64,000 bases of DNA from Blastochloris tepida. GTDB taxonomy: Bacteria; Pseudomonadota; Alphaproteobacteria; Rhizobiales; Xanthobacteraceae. Where the stretch lies: assembly GCF_003966715.1 (NCBI RefSeq), contig NZ_AP018907.1, positions 1,786,001-1,850,000 of the forward strand, in the 5' to 3' direction. The number at the start of each line of letters is the position of its first letter. The first letter of the stretch is position 1. A model generated the notes under the pieces. That model did no database searches. It was not told the DNA's origin and saw only the letters and a list, made by a program, of their open reading frames with translations. This document shows, piece after piece, positions 46,678 to 55,568 of this stretch. Both the position numbers and the translations under genes were made by a program.

Positions 46678-47020
46678 CATGAGCAAGGCGAGCGGGCGGT
46701 GCGAATGGTGGTGCATCACGAGCGGGAGCATCCCTCGCGCTGGGCAGCGATCACCTCGATCGCGACCAAGATCGGCTGCACGGGTCAGACGCTCAACGAG
46801 CGTGTGATGTGGCCCGAGGTCGACGCCGACCGGCTGACTGCGCGCCGAGCGACATGGCCGCCCGGCTGCAGGCGCTTGAGCGGGAGAACCGGGAGCTTCG
46901 GCAGGCCAACGAGATCCTGCGCAACGCGTCGACGCATTTTGCGATGGCGGAGCTCGACCGCCGGTCAAAGGCACGATCGCGTTCGTCGGCGATCACCGAG
47001 AGATCCACGGGGTCGAGCCG
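46678..47020 (+). pseudogene. IS3-family transposase relic (orfA and start of orfB)
   Basis: Conserved IS3 orfA text is broken across frames. The first piece from 46681 reads [20 protein letters not shown] and KIGCTGQTL; after degenerate sequence and a frameshift near 46850 it continues as [17 protein letters not shown], and a third piece ([15 protein letters not shown]) is the start of orfB. The rest of orfB and clear terminal repeats are gone. It is an inactive remnant. Confidence 0.8.
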
Positions 47021-47202
47021 CGCAGACATTTTACAATGGCGCCGTTGCGCAGGCCAACGTTCCAAATCGAGATCGAAAATAAGAAGCCGCTTCGCCTTGT
47101 GGCCACGTAGCCTTGGCTGCAATTCTCATAGCCAGACCCCACCGTTTCCCAATGCCCGCTCCGCTGGGAAACGCAGTTCCAATTGCGGACAAGGATCACA
47201 CG

Positions 47203-48018
47203 ATGAAGGCATTTAAGACGTTCAAGGGCATGATTGCGCTGATATCAGCGCTCGGCATGCTTGCTTCTCCCGCGCTCGCGGAGTCGCGGTCCGGTCCGTT
47301 GCGCGTCGGCACCAACGCCGCGTTTGCCCCGCCGCTCGAAGCTGCGGTCGAAGTCGCGAAGACCAAGGGCCTCGAGGTGACGCTTATCGAATTCACCGAC
47401 CCAGTGACGCCGAACACCTCGCTGGCCAATGGCGAAATCGACGTCAATTATTTTCAGCATGCGCCCTTCCTCGACGTCGTGAAGAAGGCGCGCGGCTTCG
47501 ATCTCGAACCGGCCGCGGTCGGCATCGCCAACCGCACCGGACTGTTCTCCAAGAAGTACAAGAGCCTCGACGAGATTCCCGTCGGCGCCCGCGTGGCATT
47601 GGCGGGCGATCCCATCAATTTCGGCCGCGGGTTGGAGCTGCTGGAGACCGCCGGCCTGATCAAACTCAGGCCCGATCACGGCCCACAGGTCAACATCGAC
47701 GCCGTGATCGACAACCCCAAGCAGCTCAAGTTCCTGGAAATCGATTTCCATCAGCTGCCGCTGTCGTTGAACGAGGTCGACCTCGCCCACGGCTACACCC
47801 ACTTCCTGAAGGCGTCCGGCGTCATCGATCCGCACGCGGCGCTGTTCTGGGAGCCGATCAACCCGCGCTACGGCGTCCGCTTCGTCATCCAGCCGAAGAG
47901 CAAGGACGATCCGCGTATCGCCCAGTTCGTCAAGATCTACCAGTCCGCGCCCGAGGTCCGCGCCGTCCTCGATCGGCAGTATGACGATCTCTATGTTCGC
48001 CTTTGGGAAACGGAGTGA
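47203..48018 (+). CDS. metQ: D-methionine ABC transporter substrate-binding protein
   Basis: 271-residue NlpA/MetQ-family binding protein with signal peptide (cleavage near PALAES). No lipobox cysteine is present, unlike E. coli MetQ. The family motifs [22 protein letters not shown] and [18 protein letters not shown] (each read in part) are clear. The ATG at 47203 follows AAGGA. The stop overlaps the metN start (TGATG). Confidence 0.9.
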   Translation: MKAFKTFKGMIALISALGMLASPALAESRSGPLRVGTNAAFAPPLEAAVEVAKTKGLEVTLIEFTDPVTPNTSLANGEIDVNYFQHAPFLDVVKKARGFDLEPAAVGIANRTGLFSKKYKSLDEIPVGARVALAGDPINFGRGLELLETAGLIKLRPDHGPQVNIDAVIDNPKQLKFLEIDFHQLPLSLNEVDLAHGYTHFLKASGVIDPHAALFWEPINPRYGVRFVIQPKSKDDPRIAQFVKIYQSAPEVRAVLDRQYDDLYVRLWETE

Positions 48019-49109
48019 TGGACGCTCTGACCTTCGGTGTCAGGCCCGGCGAGCCGGGCATTCTCGAAGACTCGCACATCGTCGTCGAAGGCCTGACCAA
48101 GCGCTATCCCGCAGCCCCGGAACCCGCACTGATCGATGTCAGCCTCGCAGTCCGGCGGGGCGAGATATTCGGGGTAATCGGACGCAGCGGCGCCGGAAAG
48201 TCGACGCTGATCCGAACTCTCAATCGGCTGGAGAACCCGACCACTGGTCGGGTTGTGATCGACGGCGAGGACATCGGCACGCTCGACGCTGCGCGACTGA
48301 TCGGGCTGCGTCGCCGTGTCGGCATGATCTTCCAGCATTTCAATCTGCTGTCGGCGAAGACGGTGTGGCAGAATGTGGCGCTGCCGCTCAAGGTGGCCGG
48401 CATCGAGCGCCGCGAGATCGACCGGCGCGTTGGCGAACTGCTCGACATGGTCGGGCTCGCCGAGAAGCGCGACGTCTATCCCGCGCGCCTGTCCGGCGGC
48501 CAAAAGCAGCGCGTCGGCATAGCTCGCGCCTTGGTGCATCGGCCGGAGGTTCTGCTGTGCGACGAGGCAACCTCGGCGCTCGACCCGGAAAGCACGCAGG
48601 CCATCCTTGGATTGTTGCAGGACATCAACCGCCGGCTGGGCCTGACCATCGTGCTGATCACCCACGAGATGGAGGTGATCCGCGAAATCTGCCATCGCGT
48701 GGTGGTTCTCGAAAGCGGTCGCGTCGTCGAACAGGGCGATGTCTGGAAGGTGTTCGGCGACCCGCAACACGAGGTGACACAGACCCTGCTCGGCACCGTG
48801 CAGCGTTCCATTCCGCCGGAGCTGCTCGAGCGGCTTGCGCCGCAACCGACCAACCCGGCGGATTCGCTGCTGCTCGACCTCCACTTCACCGGCTCGGAGG
48901 GGCGCGCCCCCGACATTGGACTGATCGCACAGGCGCTCGGCACGCGGACACAGCTCCTCTATGGCGGCATTGACCGCATCCAGGGCCGTGCGCAAGGGCA
49001 TCTGATCGTTTCGGTCGACGCCCCCGACGCGCGCGAGGATATCGTGCGGCGCGCCCACCTGCTCGCCGACAAGGTAAGGGAGCTTGGCTTTGTCGCCGCT
49101 GGTCATTGA
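48018..49109 (+). CDS. metN: Methionine ABC transporter ATPase with NIL domain
   Basis: 363 residues. An ABC ATPase (Walker A GRSGAGKST, signature LSGGQKQRV, LLCDEATSALDP) is followed by a C-terminal NIL domain from about residue 275, which in E. coli binds methionine and inhibits transport when the cytosolic pool is full. The ATG at 48018 is preferred over a TTG 15 bases upstream. Confidence 0.93.
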   Translation: MDALTFGVRPGEPGILEDSHIVVEGLTKRYPAAPEPALIDVSLAVRRGEIFGVIGRSGAGKSTLIRTLNRLENPTTGRVVIDGEDIGTLDAARLIGLRRRVGMIFQHFNLLSAKTVWQNVALPLKVAGIERREIDRRVGELLDMVGLAEKRDVYPARLSGGQKQRVGIARALVHRPEVLLCDEATSALDPESTQAILGLLQDINRRLGLTIVLITHEMEVIREICHRVVVLESGRVVEQGDVWKVFGDPQHEVTQTLLGTVQRSIPPELLERLAPQPTNPADSLLLDLHFTGSEGRAPDIGLIAQALGTRTQLLYGGIDRIQGRAQGHLIVSVDAPDAREDIVRRAHLLADKVRELGFVAAGH

Positions 49110-49746
49110 CCGCCTGATCGCCGGCATCTTCGACACGCTGATGATGATCGGCGCTTCGGGGCTGATCACGCTTGCGCTCGGCCTGCCGCTGGCGCTGTTG
49201 CTGGTTGCCACCGGCAAGGATGGCATCTTCGAGCAGCGCATCGTCAACTCTGCGGTCGGAAGCGTGGTCAATGTCATCCGCTCGGTGCCGTTCCTGATTC
49301 TGATGGTGGCGCTGATTCCGTTCACGCGCCTTCTCGTCGGCACCAGCTATGGCGTGCTTGGGGCCATCGTGCCGCTGACCGTCGCCTCCGTACCATTCTT
49401 CGCCCGCATTGCCGAGGTCAGCCTGCGCGAGGTCGATCGCGGGTTGATCGAGGCGGCGCAGTCGATGGGCTGCAATCGCTGGCACATTTTTTGGCATGTG
49501 CTGCTGCCGGAGGCGCGGCCGGGCATCATCGGCGGCTTCACCATCACCATTGTCAGCATGATCAACGCGTCCGCAGTAGCGGGCGCCATCGGCGCCGGCG
49601 GCCTCGGCGATCTCGCCTATCGCTACGGCTATCAGCGCTTCGATACGCAGGTGATGCTGACCGTAATCGTGTTGCTGGTGATCCTGGTCACGATGATTCA
49701 GCTCACCGGCGACCGTCTCGCCTTCATGCTGAACAAGAAGGCGTGA
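49090..49746 (+). CDS. metI: Methionine ABC transporter permease
   Basis: 218-residue five-helix permease with the EAA loop LIEAAQSMGCNRWHIFWHVL. Its start lies inside metN. TTG at 49090 gives the family-like N-terminus SPLVIDRL and has AAGGGAG seven bases upstream; a TTG at 49084 is too close to that site. It completes the metQNI importer. Confidence 0.9.
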   Translation: MSPLVIDRLIAGIFDTLMMIGASGLITLALGLPLALLLVATGKDGIFEQRIVNSAVGSVVNVIRSVPFLILMVALIPFTRLLVGTSYGVLGAIVPLTVASVPFFARIAEVSLREVDRGLIEAAQSMGCNRWHIFWHVLLPEARPGIIGGFTITIVSMINASAVAGAIGAGGLGDLAYRYGYQRFDTQVMLTVIVLLVILVTMIQLTGDRLAFMLNKKA

Positions 49747-49855
49747 CGACGACGATCCGCTTTCGTGAAGCAACGTTCGAAACGTCGGCGCGGGACGGCA
49801 GCGCCGCGGCCAACGCGATTGGCTGACCCAAATTTCTGGGAACTGGGGATCGAGG

Positions 49856-51520
49856 ATGAGCAGTCCCATTCCGGACGCGGATTTCATCATCGTGGGTGGT
49901 GGCTCGGCCGGCTGCGTGCTGGCCGACCGCTTGAGCGCCGACGGCCGCCACCGCGTGGTGCTGGTGGAAGCCGGTGGCGCAGGCCGCCATCCCTCGTTCC
50001 ACATTCCGGTCGGCTATGTCTGGAACCGCACCCATCCGCGCGGCAATTGGCTCTATCGCACCGAGCCGGAACCGGGCACCAACAACCGCGAGCTGACCTA
50101 TCCGCGCGGCAAGGTGCTGGGCGGCTGCTCGGCCATCAACGGCCTTCTCTACATCCGCGGCCAAGCCGAGGACTATGATCATTGGCGCGATCTCGGCAAT
50201 CCCGGCTGGGGCTGGGATGACCTCCTTCGCTGCTTCATTCGCGCCGAGGATCAGGCGCGCGGCGCGGACGCGTTCCACGGCGTCGGCGGGCCGCTCGCGG
50301 TCGGCGACCTCAGCGAGATCAATCCGATGTCGAAGGCGTTGGTCGAAGCCGCCGGGCAATGGGGGCTGGCGTTCAATGACGACTTCAACGGCGCACGCCA
50401 GGATGGCGTCGGCTATTTCCAGATGACGGTGCGCGGCGGGCGCCGCTACAGCACCGCTGTCGCCTATCTCAACCGCGCACGCCGGCGTCGCAACCTGCGC
50501 ATCATCACCCGCGCGCACGTCACCGGCCTCGTGTGGCAGGGCCGGCGGGTGGTGGGCGTTCGCTATCTCAAGAATGGCCGCGACGCCGAGCTGCGTGCCG
50601 CCCGCGAGGTGATCATCAGCGCCGGTGCGGTCGCCTCGCCGCAGATCCTGCAACTCTCGGGCATCGGACCGGGCGCGGCGCTCGCGACACACGGCATTCC
50701 GGTGGCCGCGGACCTGCCCGGCGTCGGCGCCAATCTGCAGGATCATTTCATCGTCGACCTGAAATACCGCGTGCGGAATGCCGTCACCGTCAACGAGCAG
50801 ACGCGCGGTCTGCGCCTCGTCAGTGAGGTGGCGAAATATCTGCTGCAGCGCAAGGGACTGCTGACCCTCAGCGCGGCGCAGGTGTCGCTGTTCGTGGCCA
50901 GCGGCGAGGATGGCCCCCGACCCGACATCCAATATCACTACATGCCGGCGACGCTCGACACCCACACCAACGCGCTGGAGCACAGCCCCGGCGTTACGCT
51001 GGGTCCTTGCCAATTGCGGCCGGAAAGTCGCGGCACCATCGCCCTCGCCTCGCCCGATCCGCTGCATCCGCCGGCGATCCGGCCGAATTACCTCGCCACC
51101 GAGCGCGACCGCCGCATTGTGGTGCGCGCACTCGAAATCGGACGCGCCATCGCCACCCAGCCAGCTTTGGCGAAATATGTCGTCGCGGAGCTTGCCCCGG
51201 GCCCCGACGCTGTGACCAGCGACGACCTCCTCGCCTACGCCCGCGCCGCCGGCCGCACGCTCTATCATCCCGTGGGCACCTGCCGGATGGGATCCGGCGC
51301 CGACGCGGTGGTGGATGCGCGGCTGCGCGTTCATGGCGTCGGCGGCCTCCGAGTGGTCGACGCATCGATCATGCCGACGCTGGTGTCCGGCAACACCAAT
51401 GCGCCCGTGATCGCCATTGCCGAGCGTGCCGCCGATCTCATCCTTGCCGACGCGGCCGCGACCCGTACCGCCGCCGCGCCCTCTCCCGGTTCGAAACCTG
51501 CAACCTCCGGATATGCGTAG
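49856..51520 (+). CDS. GMC-family FAD oxidoreductase (choline/alcohol dehydrogenase-like)
   Basis: 554-residue flavoprotein. The N-terminal FAD motif is FIIVGGGSAGCVLADRLS, the GMC signature 1 is GGCSAINGLLYIRGQAEDYD, and the C-terminal catalytic region reads TLYHPVGTCRMG with SIMPTLVSGNTNAPVIAIAE. The substrate is an alcohol that cannot be specified; choline dehydrogenase-like members are common. It follows metI by 110 bp on the same strand but with its own ribosome-binding site. Confidence 0.88.
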   Translation: MSSPIPDADFIIVGGGSAGCVLADRLSADGRHRVVLVEAGGAGRHPSFHIPVGYVWNRTHPRGNWLYRTEPEPGTNNRELTYPRGKVLGGCSAINGLLYIRGQAEDYDHWRDLGNPGWGWDDLLRCFIRAEDQARGADAFHGVGGPLAVGDLSEINPMSKALVEAAGQWGLAFNDDFNGARQDGVGYFQMTVRGGRRYSTAVAYLNRARRRRNLRIITRAHVTGLVWQGRRVVGVRYLKNGRDAELRAAREVIISAGAVASPQILQLSGIGPGAALATHGIPVAADLPGVGANLQDHFIVDLKYRVRNAVTVNEQTRGLRLVSEVAKYLLQRKGLLTLSAAQVSLFVASGEDGPRPDIQYHYMPATLDTHTNALEHSPGVTLGPCQLRPESRGTIALASPDPLHPPAIRPNYLATERDRRIVVRALEIGRAIATQPALAKYVVAELAPGPDAVTSDDLLAYARAAGRTLYHPVGTCRMGSGADAVVDARLRVHGVGGLRVVDASIMPTLVSGNTNAPVIAIAERAADLILADAAATRTAAAPSPGSKPATSGYA

Positions 51521-51522
51521 CC

Positions 51523-52188
51523 ATGGCCAAGCCGAAACCCGACGTCGTCACCTGCTCCGAGTGCGGGCAATTCAACTGCTACCGTCACGACACGCGCTAT
51601 CCGGGCATCTGCGCGACGCAGGATCTCGCACCCGACGAACGTGCCGAACTGGTCGAGATCTATGGCGGCGACAGTCTCGACGCCGTGATCGCGCGGGCCG
51701 CCGCCGAGGTCGAAGCACACTACTACTGCCAGCTCAACCGCATCGAGGAGACGGTGGCGTTCGCCCGCCGCATCGGCGCCAAGCGCATCGGCATCGCCAC
51801 CTGTGTCGGCCTGATCGACGAGACCAAGATCCTTGTCGACATCCTGCGCCTCGCCGGTTTCGAGACCCGCACCGCGCTGTGCAAGGTCGGCTCGATCGAC
51901 AAGACCGAGATCGGCATTCCGGAGAACCTCAAGATCAAGTGCGGCCACGAGGCGTGCTGCAACCCGATCCTGCAGGCGCGGCTGCTCAATCGTGAGAACA
52001 CCCAGCTCAACGTCATCATGGGGCTGTGCGTCGGCCACGACTCGCTGTTCATCCGCCACGCCGAGGCGCCGGTGACCACGCTGGTTGTGAAGGACCGGGT
52101 GCTGAGCCACAACCCGGTGGCAGCGTTCCACACCGTCAAGACCTACACCGGCCGCATGCTCGACAAGAAGCGGCTGCGGGAGCTTTGA
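51523..52188 (+). CDS. DUF1847 cysteine-rich metal-binding protein
   Basis: 221 residues, starting two bases after the GMC stop. It has a cysteine-rich N-terminus (CSECGQFNCYRH) and conserved CGHEACCNPILQA and GLCVGHDSLF segments that suggest metal or Fe-S binding. Members are widespread in anaerobes and the function is unknown. A terminator follows directly. Confidence 0.8.
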   Translation: MAKPKPDVVTCSECGQFNCYRHDTRYPGICATQDLAPDERAELVEIYGGDSLDAVIARAAAEVEAHYYCQLNRIEETVAFARRIGAKRIGIATCVGLIDETKILVDILRLAGFETRTALCKVGSIDKTEIGIPENLKIKCGHEACCNPILQARLLNRENTQLNVIMGLCVGHDSLFIRHAEAPVTTLVVKDRVLSHNPVAAFHTVKTYTGRMLDKKRLREL

Positions 52189-52192
52189 CACG

Positions 52193-52230
52193 AAGGGCCG
52201 CGCGACCCTGCCGGATCGCGCGGCCCTTTT
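52193..52230 (+). terminator. Rho-independent terminator after the DUF1847 gene
   Basis: A 13-bp stem (left arm AAGGGCCGCGCGA) with a 10-nt loop and a T-run (CCCTTTTCG) starts five bases after the stop codon. Confidence 0.8.
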
Positions 52231-52245
52231 CGTCCGACAGATGTC

Positions 52246-52368
52246 ATATGGTTCCCGGCCGATCAGGCCGAAGAAGCACATTCCAGGCGCCGAAAAATCC
52301 CTCCCTGCTTGAGGATTTTTCGGCGATGTCGTTTCCGCGATCCCGAAGGGATCATCCGGAAACCGTAT
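52246..52368. repeat. Dispersed palindromic repeat, copy 3
   Basis: Outer arms GGTTCCCGG / CCGGAAACC and inner arms CGCCGAAAAATCCC / GGATTTTTCGGCG, as in copies 1 and 2. It lies between the convergent DUF1847 and TctC-type genes. Confidence 0.75.
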
Positions 52369-52376
52369 CGATTGCG

Positions 52377-53354
52377 TCAATCCAACTTGGCGCCGGACGC
52401 CTGCACCACCTTGCCCCACCGCTCATAATCCTCGCCGATGACGCGAGCAAACTCCGCTTGCGTCGAGGCGATCGCGTCAAGCCCCTGCGCGGCGAGGCGC
52501 TCGCGCACCGCCGGCAGCGCCGCGATGTCGGCGATCTCACGGCTGAGGCGATCGACGATGTCCTTCGGTGTCGCCGCCGGAACCACCAATCCGAACCAGG
52601 ATGCCACCACGAAATCGGGCACCCCGGCTTCGCGCGCGGTCGGCACGTCCGGCAGCAGCGGAGAGCGCGCCGCGCTGGTGATGGCGAGCCCCTTGACCTT
52701 GCCGGCCTTCACCTGCGGCGCCAGCACCGTGAGCGTATCAAAGGCAAGATCGACCTGTCCGCCGAGCAGCGCCTGCACCGCCGGCGCGCTGCCCTTGAAC
52801 GGCACGTGCAACAGGTCGGTGCCGGTGAGGCTCTTGAACAGTTCGCCGCTCAAATGGCACAGCGTGCCGTTACCGCACGACGAATAGGTGAGCTTGCCGG
52901 GTTCCGCCTTCACTTTCGCGATCAATTCCTGCAGCGTCGCGACCGGTGTTTCGGCGCTGGCGCCCACCACATAGGGCACCGAGGCCAACAGCGACACCGG
53001 TGCGAAATCCTTGACCGGATCATAGGGAATCGCCGGGTTGAGGTGCGGCAGAATCGTGAGCTGGCCGGCCGGCGCCAGCGACAGCGTGTAGCCGTCCGGC
53101 GCCGCCTTCGCGGCGGCCTCGGCGGCGATCGCGGTGCCGGCACCGGGCTTGTTCTCCACCACCACCGGCTGCTTCAGCGCTTCGCTGAGCTTCTCGGCAT
53201 AGATGCGGCCGACCGTGTCGGCGGCACCGCCGGGCGGAAAGGGCACAAGCAGCCGTAGCGGCTTCGACGGCCACGTATCGGCAACAGCGAACGACGCCTG
53301 CCCGAACATAAGACCAGCGGCAGCGAACAGAACGAGACGGCGCGGCACGCGCAT
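52377..53354 (-). CDS. tctC: Tripartite tricarboxylate transporter substrate-binding protein (Bug family)
   Basis: 325-residue periplasmic binding protein with a signal peptide ending at AVA. Bug motifs are plain: PLRLLVPFPPGGAADTVGR and the second-domain segment around LPDVPTAREAGVPDF. The cargo is an unknown carboxylate. It closes an operon that also holds the TctA/TctB permease, a CoA ligase and an enoyl-CoA hydratase. Confidence 0.9.
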   Translation of the reverse strand: MRVPRRLVLFAAAGLMFGQASFAVADTWPSKPLRLLVPFPPGGAADTVGRIYAEKLSEALKQPVVVENKPGAGTAIAAEAAAKAAPDGYTLSLAPAGQLTILPHLNPAIPYDPVKDFAPVSLLASVPYVVGASAETPVATLQELIAKVKAEPGKLTYSSCGNGTLCHLSGELFKSLTGTDLLHVPFKGSAPAVQALLGGQVDLAFDTLTVLAPQVKAGKVKGLAITSAARSPLLPDVPTAREAGVPDFVVASWFGLVVPAATPKDIVDRLSREIADIAALPAVRERLAAQGLDAIASTQAEFARVIGEDYERWGKVVQASGAKLD

Positions 53355-53381
53355 GCGAAATCTCCGAACGGTTGAAAGACG

Positions 53382-54119
53382 TCAGCGCCCGGCGAACACC
53401 GGCGAACGCTTCTCCAGAAAGGCCTTGATGCCTTCGTGATAATCCTCGGCGGTGTTGACCGCTTCCACCGTGGCGCGGGCGATGGCGGCGGCTTCCGACG
53501 GCCCCTTCGGCAGCACATCGCCGACGAAGCGCTTCAGCATGGTCAGCACCAGCGGCGCATTGGCGGCGATCTGAACCGCGAAGTCGCGCGCGGCCGCGCG
53601 CTGCTCGCCGACCGGCACCACCTTGTTGACCAGCCCGATCTCATAGGCACGGCGAGCGTCGATCGAGCCGCCGAGCAGCAGAAGCTCCATCGCCAGCTTG
53701 TGGGGAATGCGCGCGGCGAGCGAGGAGATCAGGCCGCCGCTATAGCCGACCTTGGCTTCGGGATAGGAGAATACGGTGTTGTCGGCGGCAACGGCAAGGT
53801 CGGCGAACTGCACCAGTACCAGGCCGCCGCCGATGACGATGCCCGCTGTCGCCGCAATCACCGGCTTGTCGACCTTGACGCCGACGCCGGGCACGGCGCG
53901 CCAGAAGTCGTGCGGAATGTCCCTCAGGTTTGCGCCGGCGGTGAACGCCTTGTCGCCGGTGGCGGTGAGGATCGCCACCTTGTCGTCGGAGGCGTTGAAG
54001 CGGCGCCACGCCGCGTTCAGCCCCTCGACCACGGAATGGTCGATGACGTTGTGCTTGTCAGGACGGTTGATGGCAATCTCGGCAATTCCACCGCGGGAGT
54101 CGTAGGTGACACTCGACAT
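53382..54119 (-). CDS. Enoyl-CoA hydratase/isomerase family protein
   Basis: 245-residue crotonase from the ATG at 54119 (a TTG four codons upstream is possible). The oxyanion segments are KAFTAGANLRDI and AATAGIVIGGGLVLV. The usual catalytic glutamate positions are not simply assigned, so it may be a hydratase, isomerase or hydrolase. Genes for uptake and CoA activation of a carboxylate flank it, so it should act on that acyl-CoA. Confidence 0.82.
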   Translation of the reverse strand: MSSVTYDSRGGIAEIAINRPDKHNVIDHSVVEGLNAAWRRFNASDDKVAILTATGDKAFTAGANLRDIPHDFWRAVPGVGVKVDKPVIAATAGIVIGGGLVLVQFADLAVAADNTVFSYPEAKVGYSGGLISSLAARIPHKLAMELLLLGGSIDARRAYEIGLVNKVVPVGEQRAAARDFAVQIAANAPLVLTMLKRFVGDVLPKGPSEAAAIARATVEAVNTAEDYHEGIKAFLEKRSPVFAGR

Positions 54120-54137
54120 AAACAGATCCAATGATTG

Positions 54138-55568
54138 TCAATGTGCCGCGGGCGTCTCGCCCGCGATCTCGATCAGCTTGGTCTTCTTGCCGCTGCGCGG
54201 CAGGCTGCCGAACGGCAGGATGGTGACTTCGGGCCGGAAGGTGAGCAGCTCGCGAATGCGCTGCTCGATGGCGCGGGCCAGCGCCGGCCAGTCGTCGCTG
54301 GCAAGATCGGCCGCCGCCTCCACCGCCAGCCTCAGCGGCGGCTCGACCTTCGGCGGCGGCGCGTCGAGGCGGATGCGCATCTCGCCGGAGATGCGCGGCT
54401 GGAATTGCAGCACCACGCTCTGGATCGCCGCCGGATAGACCTTGACGCCCTTGATCGCCAGCATGTCGTCGACGCGGCCGACCACCTCCATGCGGGTGCC
54501 GAACACGCCGCAACCGGGGCAGTGGCCGACATGGATTTTCAGGATGTCGCCGGTGGCATAGCGGAACGCCGGCGCCGCCTCGTACTCAAGGCCGGTGTGC
54601 AGCGCCTCGCCGACCGCGCCGTCGGTGAGCTCGATCGGCGCCTTGGTCACCGGGTCGACAAGATCATAACGAAAGCATGTGTCGTCGGTGAGATAATGCA
54701 TGCCGTGATAGTCGGCGCCGGCGCACGACAGCGCGGCGTTGTGCCAAGCACCGCCCATGCAGTCGAACACCTCGGCGCCGAACGCCTCGCGCACCTTGGC
54801 GCGAAACGCCGGCAGGCCGGCGCCGGGCTCGCCCGCACACAGGATGCGCCGGATGCCGAGGTCGCCGACCGGCCGGCCGATCTCCCCCGGCGCGCGCTCG
54901 ATGAGCTGGTTGACCATCGACGGCGTGGCGAAGAGCGCGGTCGGTCGGGTGAACTCAATGTAGCGCAGGATCTTCGGCACGCCCGCTTCCGCCCCCAGCG
55001 CCACCGGACGCGCGCCATAGTGCTCCAGCGCCTGCACCCAGGTGACGCCGGCCAGCCACAGCGACAGGCCGAAGGCGTGGAAGGTGGTGTCGCCGGGGCG
55101 GATGCCCGCCTGCGCAAACAGGCGGCCAAGCACCCGATGCGAGGTGTCGAGGTCGCGCCGGCTGAACACGTAGAAGGTCGGCCGGCCGGTGGTGCCGGAG
55201 GTGGCGGCAAGGTGGATCGCCTGCTCGACCGGCACCGTCAGGTGCAGGCCGAACGGGTGATTGTAGCGCTCAAGCGACTCCTCCTGCGACTGGCGGTGGC
55301 TTGCCTTGTCCATGAACGCCGGCAGGCGGCGGAAGTCGTCGAGAGTGCGGATGTCGTCCGGCGAGGACAGACCGGCGGCGAGGAAGCGCGGCCGGAAATA
55401 ATCCTCGTTGCGCCAGAGGTAGCGGATCTGCCGCTTCAGCTTCTCCAGCCGATGCACGCCGAGCGCGGCCTGGTATTCCGCGGGATCGCGCGTCGTGATG
55501 CCGAGCGGATTGTGGGGGTTGGGATGCGCAAGACCCGCGCCGGGCGAGGACAGCTCGTCAATCTTCAT
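54138..55568 (-). CDS. Phenylacetate-CoA ligase family (PaaK-like) acyl-CoA ligase
   Basis: 476-residue adenylate-forming enzyme. The P-loop reads TSGTTGRPTFYVFS, the region AGADYHGMHYLTDDTCFRYDL precedes the hinge, and a C-terminal ACT-like PaaK domain ends the chain. It starts at ATG 55568 inside the end of tctA, so it is translationally coupled to the uptake permease. The acid may be aromatic; the substrate is not readable from sequence. Confidence 0.85.
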   Translation of the reverse strand: MKIDELSSPGAGLAHPNPHNPLGITTRDPAEYQAALGVHRLEKLKRQIRYLWRNEDYFRPRFLAAGLSSPDDIRTLDDFRRLPAFMDKASHRQSQEESLERYNHPFGLHLTVPVEQAIHLAATSGTTGRPTFYVFSRRDLDTSHRVLGRLFAQAGIRPGDTTFHAFGLSLWLAGVTWVQALEHYGARPVALGAEAGVPKILRYIEFTRPTALFATPSMVNQLIERAPGEIGRPVGDLGIRRILCAGEPGAGLPAFRAKVREAFGAEVFDCMGGAWHNAALSCAGADYHGMHYLTDDTCFRYDLVDPVTKAPIELTDGAVGEALHTGLEYEAAPAFRYATGDILKIHVGHCPGCGVFGTRMEVVGRVDDMLAIKGVKVYPAAIQSVVLQFQPRISGEMRIRLDAPPPKVEPPLRLAVEAAADLASDDWPALARAIEQRIRELLTFRPEVTILPFGSLPRSGKKTKLIEIAGETPAAH

